A DNA stretch of 64,000 nt from JANXSF01 sp043755435. Lineage in GTDB: Bacteria > Acidobacteriota > Terriglobia > Bryobacterales > Bryobacteraceae. The notes below the pieces were generated by a model. It made no database searches, had not been told where the DNA came from, and saw only the letters and a list, made by a program, of their open reading frames with translations. How positions within the stretch are numbered: position 1 is the first letter of the stretch; each line of letters opens with the position of its first letter. The DNA is taken from positions 4,189 to 68,188 of the forward strand of contig JAYUSZ010000181.1 of NCBI GenBank assembly GCA_043755435.1, in the 5' to 3' direction. Made by a program: the position numbers and the translations under genes. Below, in pieces: positions 9,350 to 16,123 of the stretch.

Positions 9350-10308
9350 TGCTGCCCATTTCACCCCGCCATTGGTACACATTAGCCAGACTTTCAGCCC
9401 CGCTGCATTTGGGCACCTCCGTCGCCGGTGACCTGCTGGAGGATTTCCCCGCAATTGCCCAAAAGCGCGGCGACGCATCAGCCCGCCGCTGGTTAGCATC
9501 CCAGGTGCTTTCCAGTATCCGTCTCTGGTTTTGGGACGATATCAAACATTCCCCGGGCCAACTGGCATTGGGTGTTGCCTTGGGTATGCTCGCTTTTTTT
9601 GCCATCAGTGAGGTACTTACCCGCATCCATATATTAGAGGCGCAGATTCTTCACTTTGTCCTATTCCCATTTACACTAGCTTGGGTTGCAACACTCTTCA
9701 TGCGTGGAAAGGAGCTATCAGTTGGCTTCCTTTCCGCCATAGCTTTAACCTGCCTTCTCCTCCCCGCCAAGTTCTATGCCGTTACAAGCGGAATAGGTTG
9801 GATGGCCGGAGCAGGATTATGCAAGTGGCAGCGCGTCAAACGCTATCGCAGCAAGGAGGAAGGACCCCAGGCGGTCTACCAAACAGTGACGCACTTTCAA
9901 TATAGTTCCCTGATTGCCGCACCTGTGGAAACCGTGTTCGCCTTCCACGAGCGTCCCGATGCCATTCAAGTGCTCACCCCCTGGTGGCTGTTCCCGCGGT
10001 TTGAACGTCTCTGCGGAAAGGGCCTCGAAGCAGGTGTGGAGGTTATAGTAACCACCGCCGGTTTCGCAAAATGGCACGCCCGTCATGTGGCTTATGAAAA
10101 GAACAGCCTGTTTGTGGACGAAATGGTCAGCGGCCCCATGAAGTCGTGGCGGCATGAACATCATTTCCAGAAACAGGATGGCGGCACACTGCTCACCGAT
10201 TCAATCGACTTCGTTCCAATCGGCCCCGCTTGGCTAGTGAAATGGGGGCTTGGGTTATTGTTCCGATTCCGTCATGCTGTGACTCGAAAAGAGTGTGCTA
10301 ACAACTGA
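9349..10308 (+). CDS. Permease-prefix-like membrane domain fused to SRPBCC ligand-binding domain
   Basis: 319 residues. Residues 1-~55 (LSAPLHLGTSVAGDLLEDFPAIAQKRG ... IRLWFWDD, here quoted in two parts) resemble the 'permease prefix' segment that precedes ABC permeases paired with PadR. Three or four hydrophobic helices follow (~70-160). From ~185 the chain is a soluble SRPBCC/START-like fold: SLIAAPVETVFAFHERPDAIQVLTPWW, VIVTTAGFAKWHARHVAYE, FVDEMVSGPMKSWRHEHHF, DSIDFVPIGP. So the permease part is replaced by a predicted hydrophobic-ligand or polyketide-cyclase-like domain. Co-translation with PadR suggests the two form a sensor/regulator unit (inference). A decayed second copy of its 3' region lies at 13120-13262. 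Confidence 0.75.
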   Translation: MLPISPRHWYTLARLSAPLHLGTSVAGDLLEDFPAIAQKRGDASARRWLASQVLSSIRLWFWDDIKHSPGQLALGVALGMLAFFAISEVLTRIHILEAQILHFVLFPFTLAWVATLFMRGKELSVGFLSAIALTCLLLPAKFYAVTSGIGWMAGAGLCKWQRVKRYRSKEEGPQAVYQTVTHFQYSSLIAAPVETVFAFHERPDAIQVLTPWWLFPRFERLCGKGLEAGVEVIVTTAGFAKWHARHVAYEKNSLFVDEMVSGPMKSWRHEHHFQKQDGGTLLTDSIDFVPIGPAWLVKWGLGLLFRFRHAVTRKECANN

Positions 10309-10403
10309 CATCTCATCAGCCGCTACTAACCTCGGATATTTTGCGTCTGGGTCCGCTAAAATCTCCCCAAACAAACTTTAATTCAAAGTATTACCATTTG
10401 AAT

Positions 10404-10739
10404 ATGGCGAAATCCAGTCCAAAGCTCCGTGTGAAAAAACCCACCAGCCTTCTAAACAAACCCGTTAAAGCAAACTTCAAAGACCTCTTCAAGGGACTTG
10501 CCAAGTTTGCAACGCACACCTTAACTTTCAAGTGGGAAGATCTGCCAGCGGACGGGGTTGAATCCCTCGCTGCTCTCAACTTGGTTACAGAACCAAGCGA
10601 GCTTGCATTCGAACTGATTCAACGTGCCCTTTCCAATGCGGTAATACACGCTGATAGGAGAAAGTTCCAACCAACTGACCGTTATGAAAGATGCCGACCG
10701 GATGGCAGAGCAGTTGGATTACGAGATATCGTATCGTGA
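10404..10739 (+). CDS. Short frame carrying the probable N-terminal part of the NACHT protein (frame-disrupted)
   Basis: From ATG 10404 this frame encodes ~111 residues, basic at first (MAKSSPKLRVKKPTSLLNK), then GLAKFATHTLTFKWEDL and a helical segment LAFELIQRALSNAV. Such helical segments occur at the N-termini of NACHT/STAND proteins. The last ~35 residues (RRKFQPTDRYERCRPDG...) look like out-of-frame translation. The next gene, read in another frame, has sensible upstream-looking protein sequence (ESSNQLTV) just before its ATG 10684. The simplest reading is one original gene split by a frameshift near 10645-10665. A real 56-base overlap of two genes, programmed frameshifting or a sequencing error are the alternatives. 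Confidence 0.5.
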   Translation: MAKSSPKLRVKKPTSLLNKPVKANFKDLFKGLAKFATHTLTFKWEDLPADGVESLAALNLVTEPSELAFELIQRALSNAVIHADRRKFQPTDRYERCRPDGRAVGLRDIVS

Positions 10740-13077
10740 TATTCATTTCGACCCAAAGTTCCTCGACAGGCCTACTGAACTGCCCATGCTCAAAGACATG
10801 GAAGCACTCCTCGAGCAGTGGCTATCAGCTCAAACCGAAACCGCCATTTCAGCAAAATTAATCGCGCAGCGGCTCCCCAGCTATTTCGTTTACGCGCTGA
10901 ATCAAGAATGGCGCCGAAACACCAAATCCTATAAGCCTCTTCTCGATGCAATGGACACCCCCTTCAGCAAGGCTGGCGACCGCGAGTGGGCTTGGGCCGC
11001 ATACTCCGCACTGCTCGACAAGCGAACACAGGAAGCCGTTTTTGACGAGTCCTTTGGTCTGGTTCAAATGTACGTTCCCTTGAATGCTTACTACGTGAAG
11101 GAGAAAGACGGCAAGGATTTACATGGTCCGAACAAAGACAAACCTCGCCAGCGTATCGTTGTCGTCTTACAGCAGGAATTGGAAGGCTGGCTTCAGAAAT
11201 CCAAATCGCAGGACGCGATTCGGGTGATAAGTGGTGGACCGGGCAGCGGAAAGTCTTCCTTCGCCAGAATCTTCGCTGCGCACCTTTCCAAAAACCAAGG
11301 GCTAAAAGTTTTATATGTCCCTCTGCACTTGATTGACGCAACAAAAGACCTGGTCGATGAAGTGGGACGGTTTGTCAGGGATGAAGGGATACTTTTGCAA
11401 AACCCTCTAGACCCAGCTTCACCTGAATCAAACCTGCTAATCATCTTCGACGGCCTCGATGAATTGGCCAGCCAAGGAAAGGTTGCTGCAGAAACAGCTA
11501 GATCTTTCGTCAGGGAGGTGGAAAGAACAGTTGAAAAACGAAATCTCCAAAGCGTCAAGCTTCGAATTCTGCTCTGTGGTCGTGAATTGGTGGTGCAAGA
11601 CAATGAATCTGAATTTCGGCGCGAGGGGCAGATCCTCACACTATTGCCCTATTTTGTTGGTGGGCTCTCAAAGGATCAGCCGCGTCGGTTGCATGACGGA
11701 GAGCAATATCACGATCCCAAAAAAATATTGGAACAGGATCTGCGAAATCGTTGGTGGAAGAACTATGCTCAACTCACGGGCAGAAGCTACCAAGGCCTAC
11801 CAAAGGAGCTGGATCGCCCGGATCTCGAAGAAGTTACGGCACAACCACTTCTCAATTACTTGGTTGCCCTCAGCTATACACGTGGGGGGTTAGATTTCAC
11901 CAAAGGAGTGAACCTCAATTCGATTTACCAGGACCTTGTGAAGGCAGTCCACGAACGCGGCTATGAAAAGAGTCGTGCCTTTGTACCCATTAGAAGTATG
12001 AACTTCCAGGACTTCTTTCGGGTTCTTGAAGAAATAGGACTGGCAGCCTGGCACGGTGATGGAAGAACCACAACAGTAAAGGAAATCGAGAACCATTGCA
12101 GCAACAGCGGGCTTGGCGGCTTGCTGCAGACCTTTAAGGAAGGGGCGGAAGCGGGTGTAACTCGATTGCTCGCAGCCTTTTTCTTTCGACAATATGGGCA
12201 ACGACAAAGCGGGGATCCCACCTTTATATTCACGCATAAGAGTTTCGGCGAGTACCTCACCGCTCGAAGGATTGTGCGCGCAGTAGAAAGCATTGTCAGA
12301 GAATCAGAACGTCATGCCGATTATCCGGATGGTGGTTGGGATGAGAAAAGTGCGCTTAAGCATTGGGTTCAGGTTTGCGGACCCAGCGCAATGTCACAAT
12401 ATCTGCACACATTCCTCCTCAACGAAATTGAATTGCGGGATGCAGGTATTCAGGCAAAGTGGCAAACACATTTGGCAAAGCTATTTAGTTATATGTTGCG
12501 ACACGGAATGCCGATGGAGCTCCAGCCGCTGTCTTTTAGAGAAGCGATGTTCCAATCCAGAAATGCCGAAGAGTCCTTGCTTGTCGCTTTGAACGCATGC
12601 GCTAGAAATACAAAGCAGTTGAGTCCAATAGAATGGCCGACTCCGACCACCTTCGGAGAATGGTTTAAGCGGATACAGGGCCAAAGAACAGGCGGTGAAT
12701 CAGCACTTGCCGCAGACGGCCTTTCATACTTGGATTTGAGCTCATCAATACTGTTCAATGGCGATTTCTACGGATCGAATCTTAGCTCTTCCCGTATAAG
12801 CTCGGGCACTTTTGCTTGCTTTGTTACAGCCAGCCTTCAAAACGCCAATCTACAGGGGGCCTTCCTCATAAACGCTAACCTCGAAGGCGCTAACCTCGAA
12901 GGCGCCGACCTCAAAGTCGCCTATCTCGACCGCGCCCACCTCGAACGCGCCCACCTCGAACGCGCCAACCTCGAGGGTGCCAACCTCACAGGGGCGACCG
13001 TCGAAATAAACCAATTATCACTTGCTATTACAGACTCGACGACAAAGGGAATGCCTACTGTCCGTAAAATCAAGTAA
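10684..13077 (+). CDS. NACHT-type STAND NTPase with C-terminal pentapeptide repeats (putative anti-phage protein)
   Basis: 797 residues. Walker A is GGPGSGKSS (184-192); Walker B is LLIIFDGLDEL (251-261), the paired-acid form typical of NACHT ATPases. Downstream are conserved STAND-like helices (TAQPLLNYLVALSYTRGGL, FIFTHKSFGEYLTARRI). Residues ~680-775 are pentapeptide repeats of the A(N/D)LxG type (NANLQGA, ANLEGANLEGADL), which form a right-handed quadrilateral beta-helix and probably serve as sensor. Bacterial NACHT proteins of this layout are known or suspected phage-defence proteins that oligomerise on ligand binding. The effector domain should lie at the N-terminus, where the frame is interrupted. 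It sits alone between an SRPBCC gene and that gene's decayed second copy, next to transposase remnants, as expected for an accessory defence locus. Confidence 0.85.
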   Translation: MKDADRMAEQLDYEISYRDIHFDPKFLDRPTELPMLKDMEALLEQWLSAQTETAISAKLIAQRLPSYFVYALNQEWRRNTKSYKPLLDAMDTPFSKAGDREWAWAAYSALLDKRTQEAVFDESFGLVQMYVPLNAYYVKEKDGKDLHGPNKDKPRQRIVVVLQQELEGWLQKSKSQDAIRVISGGPGSGKSSFARIFAAHLSKNQGLKVLYVPLHLIDATKDLVDEVGRFVRDEGILLQNPLDPASPESNLLIIFDGLDELASQGKVAAETARSFVREVERTVEKRNLQSVKLRILLCGRELVVQDNESEFRREGQILTLLPYFVGGLSKDQPRRLHDGEQYHDPKKILEQDLRNRWWKNYAQLTGRSYQGLPKELDRPDLEEVTAQPLLNYLVALSYTRGGLDFTKGVNLNSIYQDLVKAVHERGYEKSRAFVPIRSMNFQDFFRVLEEIGLAAWHGDGRTTTVKEIENHCSNSGLGGLLQTFKEGAEAGVTRLLAAFFFRQYGQRQSGDPTFIFTHKSFGEYLTARRIVRAVESIVRESERHADYPDGGWDEKSALKHWVQVCGPSAMSQYLHTFLLNEIELRDAGIQAKWQTHLAKLFSYMLRHGMPMELQPLSFREAMFQSRNAEESLLVALNACARNTKQLSPIEWPTPTTFGEWFKRIQGQRTGGESALAADGLSYLDLSSSILFNGDFYGSNLSSSRISSGTFACFVTASLQNANLQGAFLINANLEGANLEGADLKVAYLDRAHLERAHLERANLEGANLTGATVEINQLSLAITDSTTKGMPTVRKIK
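12871..12990 (+). repeat. Imperfect 15-bp tandem repeats coding for pentapeptide units
   Basis: Units of the form AACCTCGAAGGCGCC recur head to tail with one to four changes each, in frame with the NACHT gene. The low divergence between units suggests recent expansion or homogenisation of this end of the sensor domain. Confidence 0.85.
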
Positions 13078-13119
13078 GACCAGTTTCGCCTTCGTCTGCT
13101 ACCGGTTAACCCGATAGAA

Positions 13120-13262
13120 CGACTGCTGGAAGCCGACGTTTAGGTGATGGTTAAACCGCCGTCGGTTTTTTAGAATGTCACATCCGTCAATGTAACCTAT
13201 GAAAAGAACCGCCTGTTTGTGGACGAGATTGTCAGCGGGCCTCATGATGTCGTAGTAGCCAA
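13120..13262 (+). pseudogene. Decayed second copy of part of the SRPBCC gene
   Basis: TATGAAAAGAACCGCCTGTT followed by TGTGGACGAGATTGTCAGCG is a near match to the segment of the membrane/SRPBCC gene around 10094-10134 and still reads YEKNRLFVDEIVSGP. The preceding ~75 bases are a weaker match (AACCGCCGTCGGTTTT against ACCACCGCCGGTTTCG) with stop codons and indels. The coding part upstream of this region is absent. It flanks the NACHT gene on the side opposite the intact copy. Confidence 0.65.
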
Positions 13263-13274
13263 GCTTGGCCAGAT

Positions 13275-13475
13275 TCAGAAGTTCGAGAGGTAATAGAGAC
13301 CGTTCTTCCAATCCACCCGGGCAGTGGCCAAGCGGGCAAAGCGGCGCACTATCTCTCCGGTGGAATACCGCTGTTGCGGGATGACAAGCGAGGCACGAAC
13401 ACCCTCATCGTAGGCTTGCTCTTCCGCCGCAATGTCAGCGTCAATCTCTTTCTTGTTGGAGTGATAAAATGCCAC
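13275..13475 (-). pseudogene. Truncated tail of a DUF433-like antitoxin gene (tentative)
   Basis: On the minus strand the frame reads AFYHSNKKEIDADIAAEEQA, very like the C-terminal end of DUF433 proteins (AL.YY..N..EID..I..). The rest (GEIVRRFARLATARVDWKNG) is not recognised. The upstream half of a normal DUF433 domain is missing: the frame enters directly from the intergenic motif at 13496-13540. The first codon available is GTG, which looks like an internal valine. Treat as a remnant; the family call rests on one short motif. Confidence 0.35.
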
Positions 13476-13495
13476 CTTGGAGTTGGCTGTTCGCC

Positions 13496-13540
13496 TTTAT
13501 CCGCGTCCATCGGCGTGCATCCGTGGCCCAAATTCTTAAT
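13496..13540. repeat. Probable interspersed intergenic motif (CCGCGTCCATCGGCGTGCAT core)
   Basis: TTATCCGCGTCCATCGGCGT continuing GCATCCGTGGCCCAAATTC is built of repeated T/GCATCCGTGG-like words. From memory, sequences of this kind (complement ...CACGGATGCACGCCGATGG...) recur between genes in many Acidobacteriota, Verrucomicrobiota and Chloroflexota genomes. Only one copy is in this window, so repetitiveness is known-pattern inference, not seen here. Confidence 0.4.
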
Positions 13541-13669
13541 TCTGATCCCATCGAAACCCCAATCACACATCATCAAAAATCCCCAACCCCCTCACTCCAA
13601 ACCACTTCCACCAACACCCAACCCAGCCCGCTTGCCACCCCATGGGAAAATCCAATCAAGGAAAAATCC

Positions 13670-14236
13670 ATGACATCCGCATCCCAAATCGCCGCCAACA
13701 TCGCTAACTCCCAGCATTCCACGGGACCCACCACCTTCGAAGGCAAAGCCCGATCCGCCGAAAATGCCCGTAAATTCGGCTTCTACTCAAAGCAAGCCGT
13801 CCTGCTAAGCGACGAAGACCACTACCACTTCGATTGCATCTGCGAAACCTTCGAATTCGATCTCCAACCCCAAAACACCATCGAACACACGCTAGTCGAA
13901 TTAATCATCCTCGCCGCCTGGAATATTCAAAGGTCCAACTACCTTGAAGCCAAACTCGCACGCACCGAAGGTGCCGACCCCTTGCTCTCAACCTCTAAAA
14001 CCATCGATCGAATCCACGCCTTCCGCCACCGCACCGAACGCAGTTTGCTCAAACTACTCAAAGAATTCCAGCGTGTGAAATCCGAAACCCCACCCGCCAA
14101 ACCAATTTTGCGAAACGAACCCAATTTCCCCGCTCCCTTGCAGTTCATCCCGGCCAACACCCGCCAAAAGTCGCCACCCTACGTCCGCCCCGATGCGAAA
14201 GTAAGCGGCGGTTGCACGGTGTCTGACTTTGTTTGA
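13670..14236 (+). CDS. Acidobacterial conserved hypothetical protein (STGP...EGKA...NA family)
   Basis: Start at ATG 13670, preceded by AAGGAAAA at seven bases; earlier in-frame codons come from the intergenic motif and a low-complexity CCAACCCC stretch. 188 residues. The N-terminal signature NIANSQHSTGPTTFEGKARS followed by AENARKFGF is characteristic of a very common, often multicopy protein of Acidobacteriota genomes with no known function. The middle is helical (TIEHTLVELIILAAWNIQRS). The C-terminal part (ILRNEPNFPAPLQFIPANTR) contains an RNEPNFP string also frequent in that family. No partner gene is evident. Confidence 0.7.
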   Translation: MTSASQIAANIANSQHSTGPTTFEGKARSAENARKFGFYSKQAVLLSDEDHYHFDCICETFEFDLQPQNTIEHTLVELIILAAWNIQRSNYLEAKLARTEGADPLLSTSKTIDRIHAFRHRTERSLLKLLKEFQRVKSETPPAKPILRNEPNFPAPLQFIPANTRQKSPPYVRPDAKVSGGCTVSDFV

Positions 14237-14346
14237 CAAACATTATCGCGTCCAGTAGCTGGTCGCTGAGATCCTCCGGCAACGGCCAACTTTAATTGGC
14301 GGCCTTGGCCTGTTTCAATTTGCCGCTAGTCTGATTACCTCAGGAT
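14237..14346. other. Intergenic remnant sequence, nothing recognised
   Basis: Between the hypothetical gene and the transposase tail no frame or signal could be identified. A short LACFNLPL-like reading is too brief to assign. Confidence 0.4.
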
Positions 14347-14514
14347 TTAAACGCCTGATCCGCCGAGGAACAGCACAGATGAACTGGAAAGGCCATCTAA
14401 GGAATGGCTGGCAACCTGGAATGGCGAACACCCCATTCGTTTGGAAAGCGTCTGCCGATGTCATCCTCGACAAGGTCCGGACGTTGTAAAGAATTATCTG
14501 AGACAGGAGACTAG
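14347..14514 (+). pseudogene. IS630-family transposase C-terminal remnant, frameshifted
   Basis: Three frames carry consecutive pieces of an IS630 transposase tail: FKRLIRRGTA, then EWLATWNGEHP, then TPFVWKASADVILDKVRTL, then CKELSETGD before a stop. In intact relatives these form one stretch (..W...WN..P.PFVWK..AD.IL......C....ETGH). At least two indels separate the pieces, and the DDE catalytic part is missing. The rest of the element and its TA-flanked ends are not visible. Confidence 0.65.
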
Positions 14515-14544
14515 ATGGCTGAATTTGCGCGGCTGTAAACAAAG

Positions 14545-16095
14545 TTACAGCTTCAATTCCCAACCTTTCTTGAACACCGGCTTGACGAACTTATTGGCTT
14601 CCACACTATTGGTGAAGCGCATGTTTTTTGCGTCCCAATCCAACTTGCCTGGAACATGCAGGGAAATTGCGGCCAATGCCAACCACTCTGCGTAAGGTGC
14701 TGTAACGCTGAAATCGGAACAGGAAGTTTCACCACCCTTGCAGGCGCGGACCCAATCCAACATGTGCCCAGGTGATCGTGTTAGTAACTGTGGAGGCAGG
14801 CGATATTCCTTCCATCGCGCTTCCGGAAGTAAGTGCACACCCTCGCCGCGCGATGAAGTCGCCATCACACCTTTTGATCCAATGAACACTGCTCCGTTAC
14901 CGCTCAAAATTCCAGGCTGCGCTGCGGGACCGCGCGATCCAAACACCTTCACGCCAGGACCACCGGCACCCATCGCCGGCATCGCGCCACCCGTTGGCGG
15001 TGGACCACCTTTGCGATTTGCGCCACCAGCACCACCGGCGCCGCCTCTTCTGCCACCCTCACTTTGGCCTCGTCCCTTGTCTCCCAAATTATTCACCGGC
15101 GGCAGAATGGCTTCGTTTTCCATGCCTGGAATGCGGTAAGCCAACGGATCGTCGGAACGCGGCCCGTCGTGATAATAGACTTTGACTGGTGGCATACCGC
15201 CACGTGCTGGAAAATCAAGCCGCACTACAGCCTGCGTTGGATAGGTAACGGAACTGGCGCCTTCCACGCGAATGCATTCAATGCTGGTAGGCGCACCCAA
15301 TTGCAGAGCAACATGTACCGGACCTGCGGTATGAGTTGCCCAATTGCCGATTTGCCCGGTTCCGAATTCCAGGAATCCGCGCCAATTGTAAGGCACGTAA
15401 TAGGAACTAAACGGACGTTGCGACGCGCCGCCCAACCACAGGTTCCAATCAATGGTGCTGGGCACAGATTCCGATGGAGGCAAGTCTTTGAGCGCGGTGG
15501 GATGAGTTCCCGGAGTTACTGAAATGTGCGCTTCGGTGACGTCACCAATTTCGCCAGACCACACAATTTCCGCTGCCACGCGATTGGCTTCGTGCGAAAA
15601 TCCTTGATTGCCCATCTGCGTGGCCACTTTGTATTTGGCCGCTGCGTCCATTAGCAAACGCGCTTCCCATGGTGTGCGGGTAAGTGGCTTTTCACAGTAA
15701 ACGTGCTTTCCGCGTTGCATGCAGGCGAGCGCGACGGTAGCGTGCATGAAGTCTGGAATGCCGATTGTGACGGCATCAATATTCTTGCCTTCCTTATCCA
15801 GCATCACCCGGAAGTCTTTATACTTTGGGACCTTAGAATATTTTTGAAAATTCGCTGCCGCACGGGCTTCATCCACATCGCACATTGCGACAATATTTTC
15901 AGTTCTTGCGGCATCGTTTAGATCAACGCCGCCCTGACCGCCGCAACCAACTGCGGCCACATTCAATTTGTCGTAAAAGGGTTTGTACCCCAGCGCTCGT
16001 AGAGAAGGAACCGAGCCAAACCCCGCAGCGGGAACGGGGCCAGCGAGCAATGCCCCGAAAAAGAAGTGACGTCGCGAGACGTTGTTGTCAGACAT
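14545..16095 (-). CDS. Tat-exported Gfo/Idh/MocA-family oxidoreductase with Gly-rich insert
   Basis: 516 residues. A Tat signal opens the protein (SRRHFFFGALLAGPVPAAG), then a Rossmann NAD(P)-binding domain (LNVAAVGCGGQGGVDL) and the catalytic-lysine motif CEKPLTR (134-140). Exported members of this family in Acidobacteriota and Planctomycetota act on sugars or glycosides in the periplasm with a tightly bound cofactor. Residues ~339-381 form a low-complexity Gly/Pro/Ala loop (GRRGGAGGAGGAN) not found in short relatives. It lies 28 bases after the PQQ-heme dehydrogenase stop on the same strand and is probably co-transcribed with it. Confidence 0.9.
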   Translation of the reverse strand: MSDNNVSRRHFFFGALLAGPVPAAGFGSVPSLRALGYKPFYDKLNVAAVGCGGQGGVDLNDAARTENIVAMCDVDEARAAANFQKYSKVPKYKDFRVMLDKEGKNIDAVTIGIPDFMHATVALACMQRGKHVYCEKPLTRTPWEARLLMDAAAKYKVATQMGNQGFSHEANRVAAEIVWSGEIGDVTEAHISVTPGTHPTALKDLPPSESVPSTIDWNLWLGGASQRPFSSYYVPYNWRGFLEFGTGQIGNWATHTAGPVHVALQLGAPTSIECIRVEGASSVTYPTQAVVRLDFPARGGMPPVKVYYHDGPRSDDPLAYRIPGMENEAILPPVNNLGDKGRGQSEGGRRGGAGGAGGANRKGGPPPTGGAMPAMGAGGPGVKVFGSRGPAAQPGILSGNGAVFIGSKGVMATSSRGEGVHLLPEARWKEYRLPPQLLTRSPGHMLDWVRACKGGETSCSDFSVTAPYAEWLALAAISLHVPGKLDWDAKNMRFTNSVEANKFVKPVFKKGWELKL

Positions 16096-16123
16096 GCCTT
16101 ACATTATATAGTCCGGTAAGGAA

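Noticed and set aside
12871..12990. Short regular repeats suggesting CRISPR
   Set aside because: The 15-bp units are contiguous, in frame and encode pentapeptides; there are no spacers.
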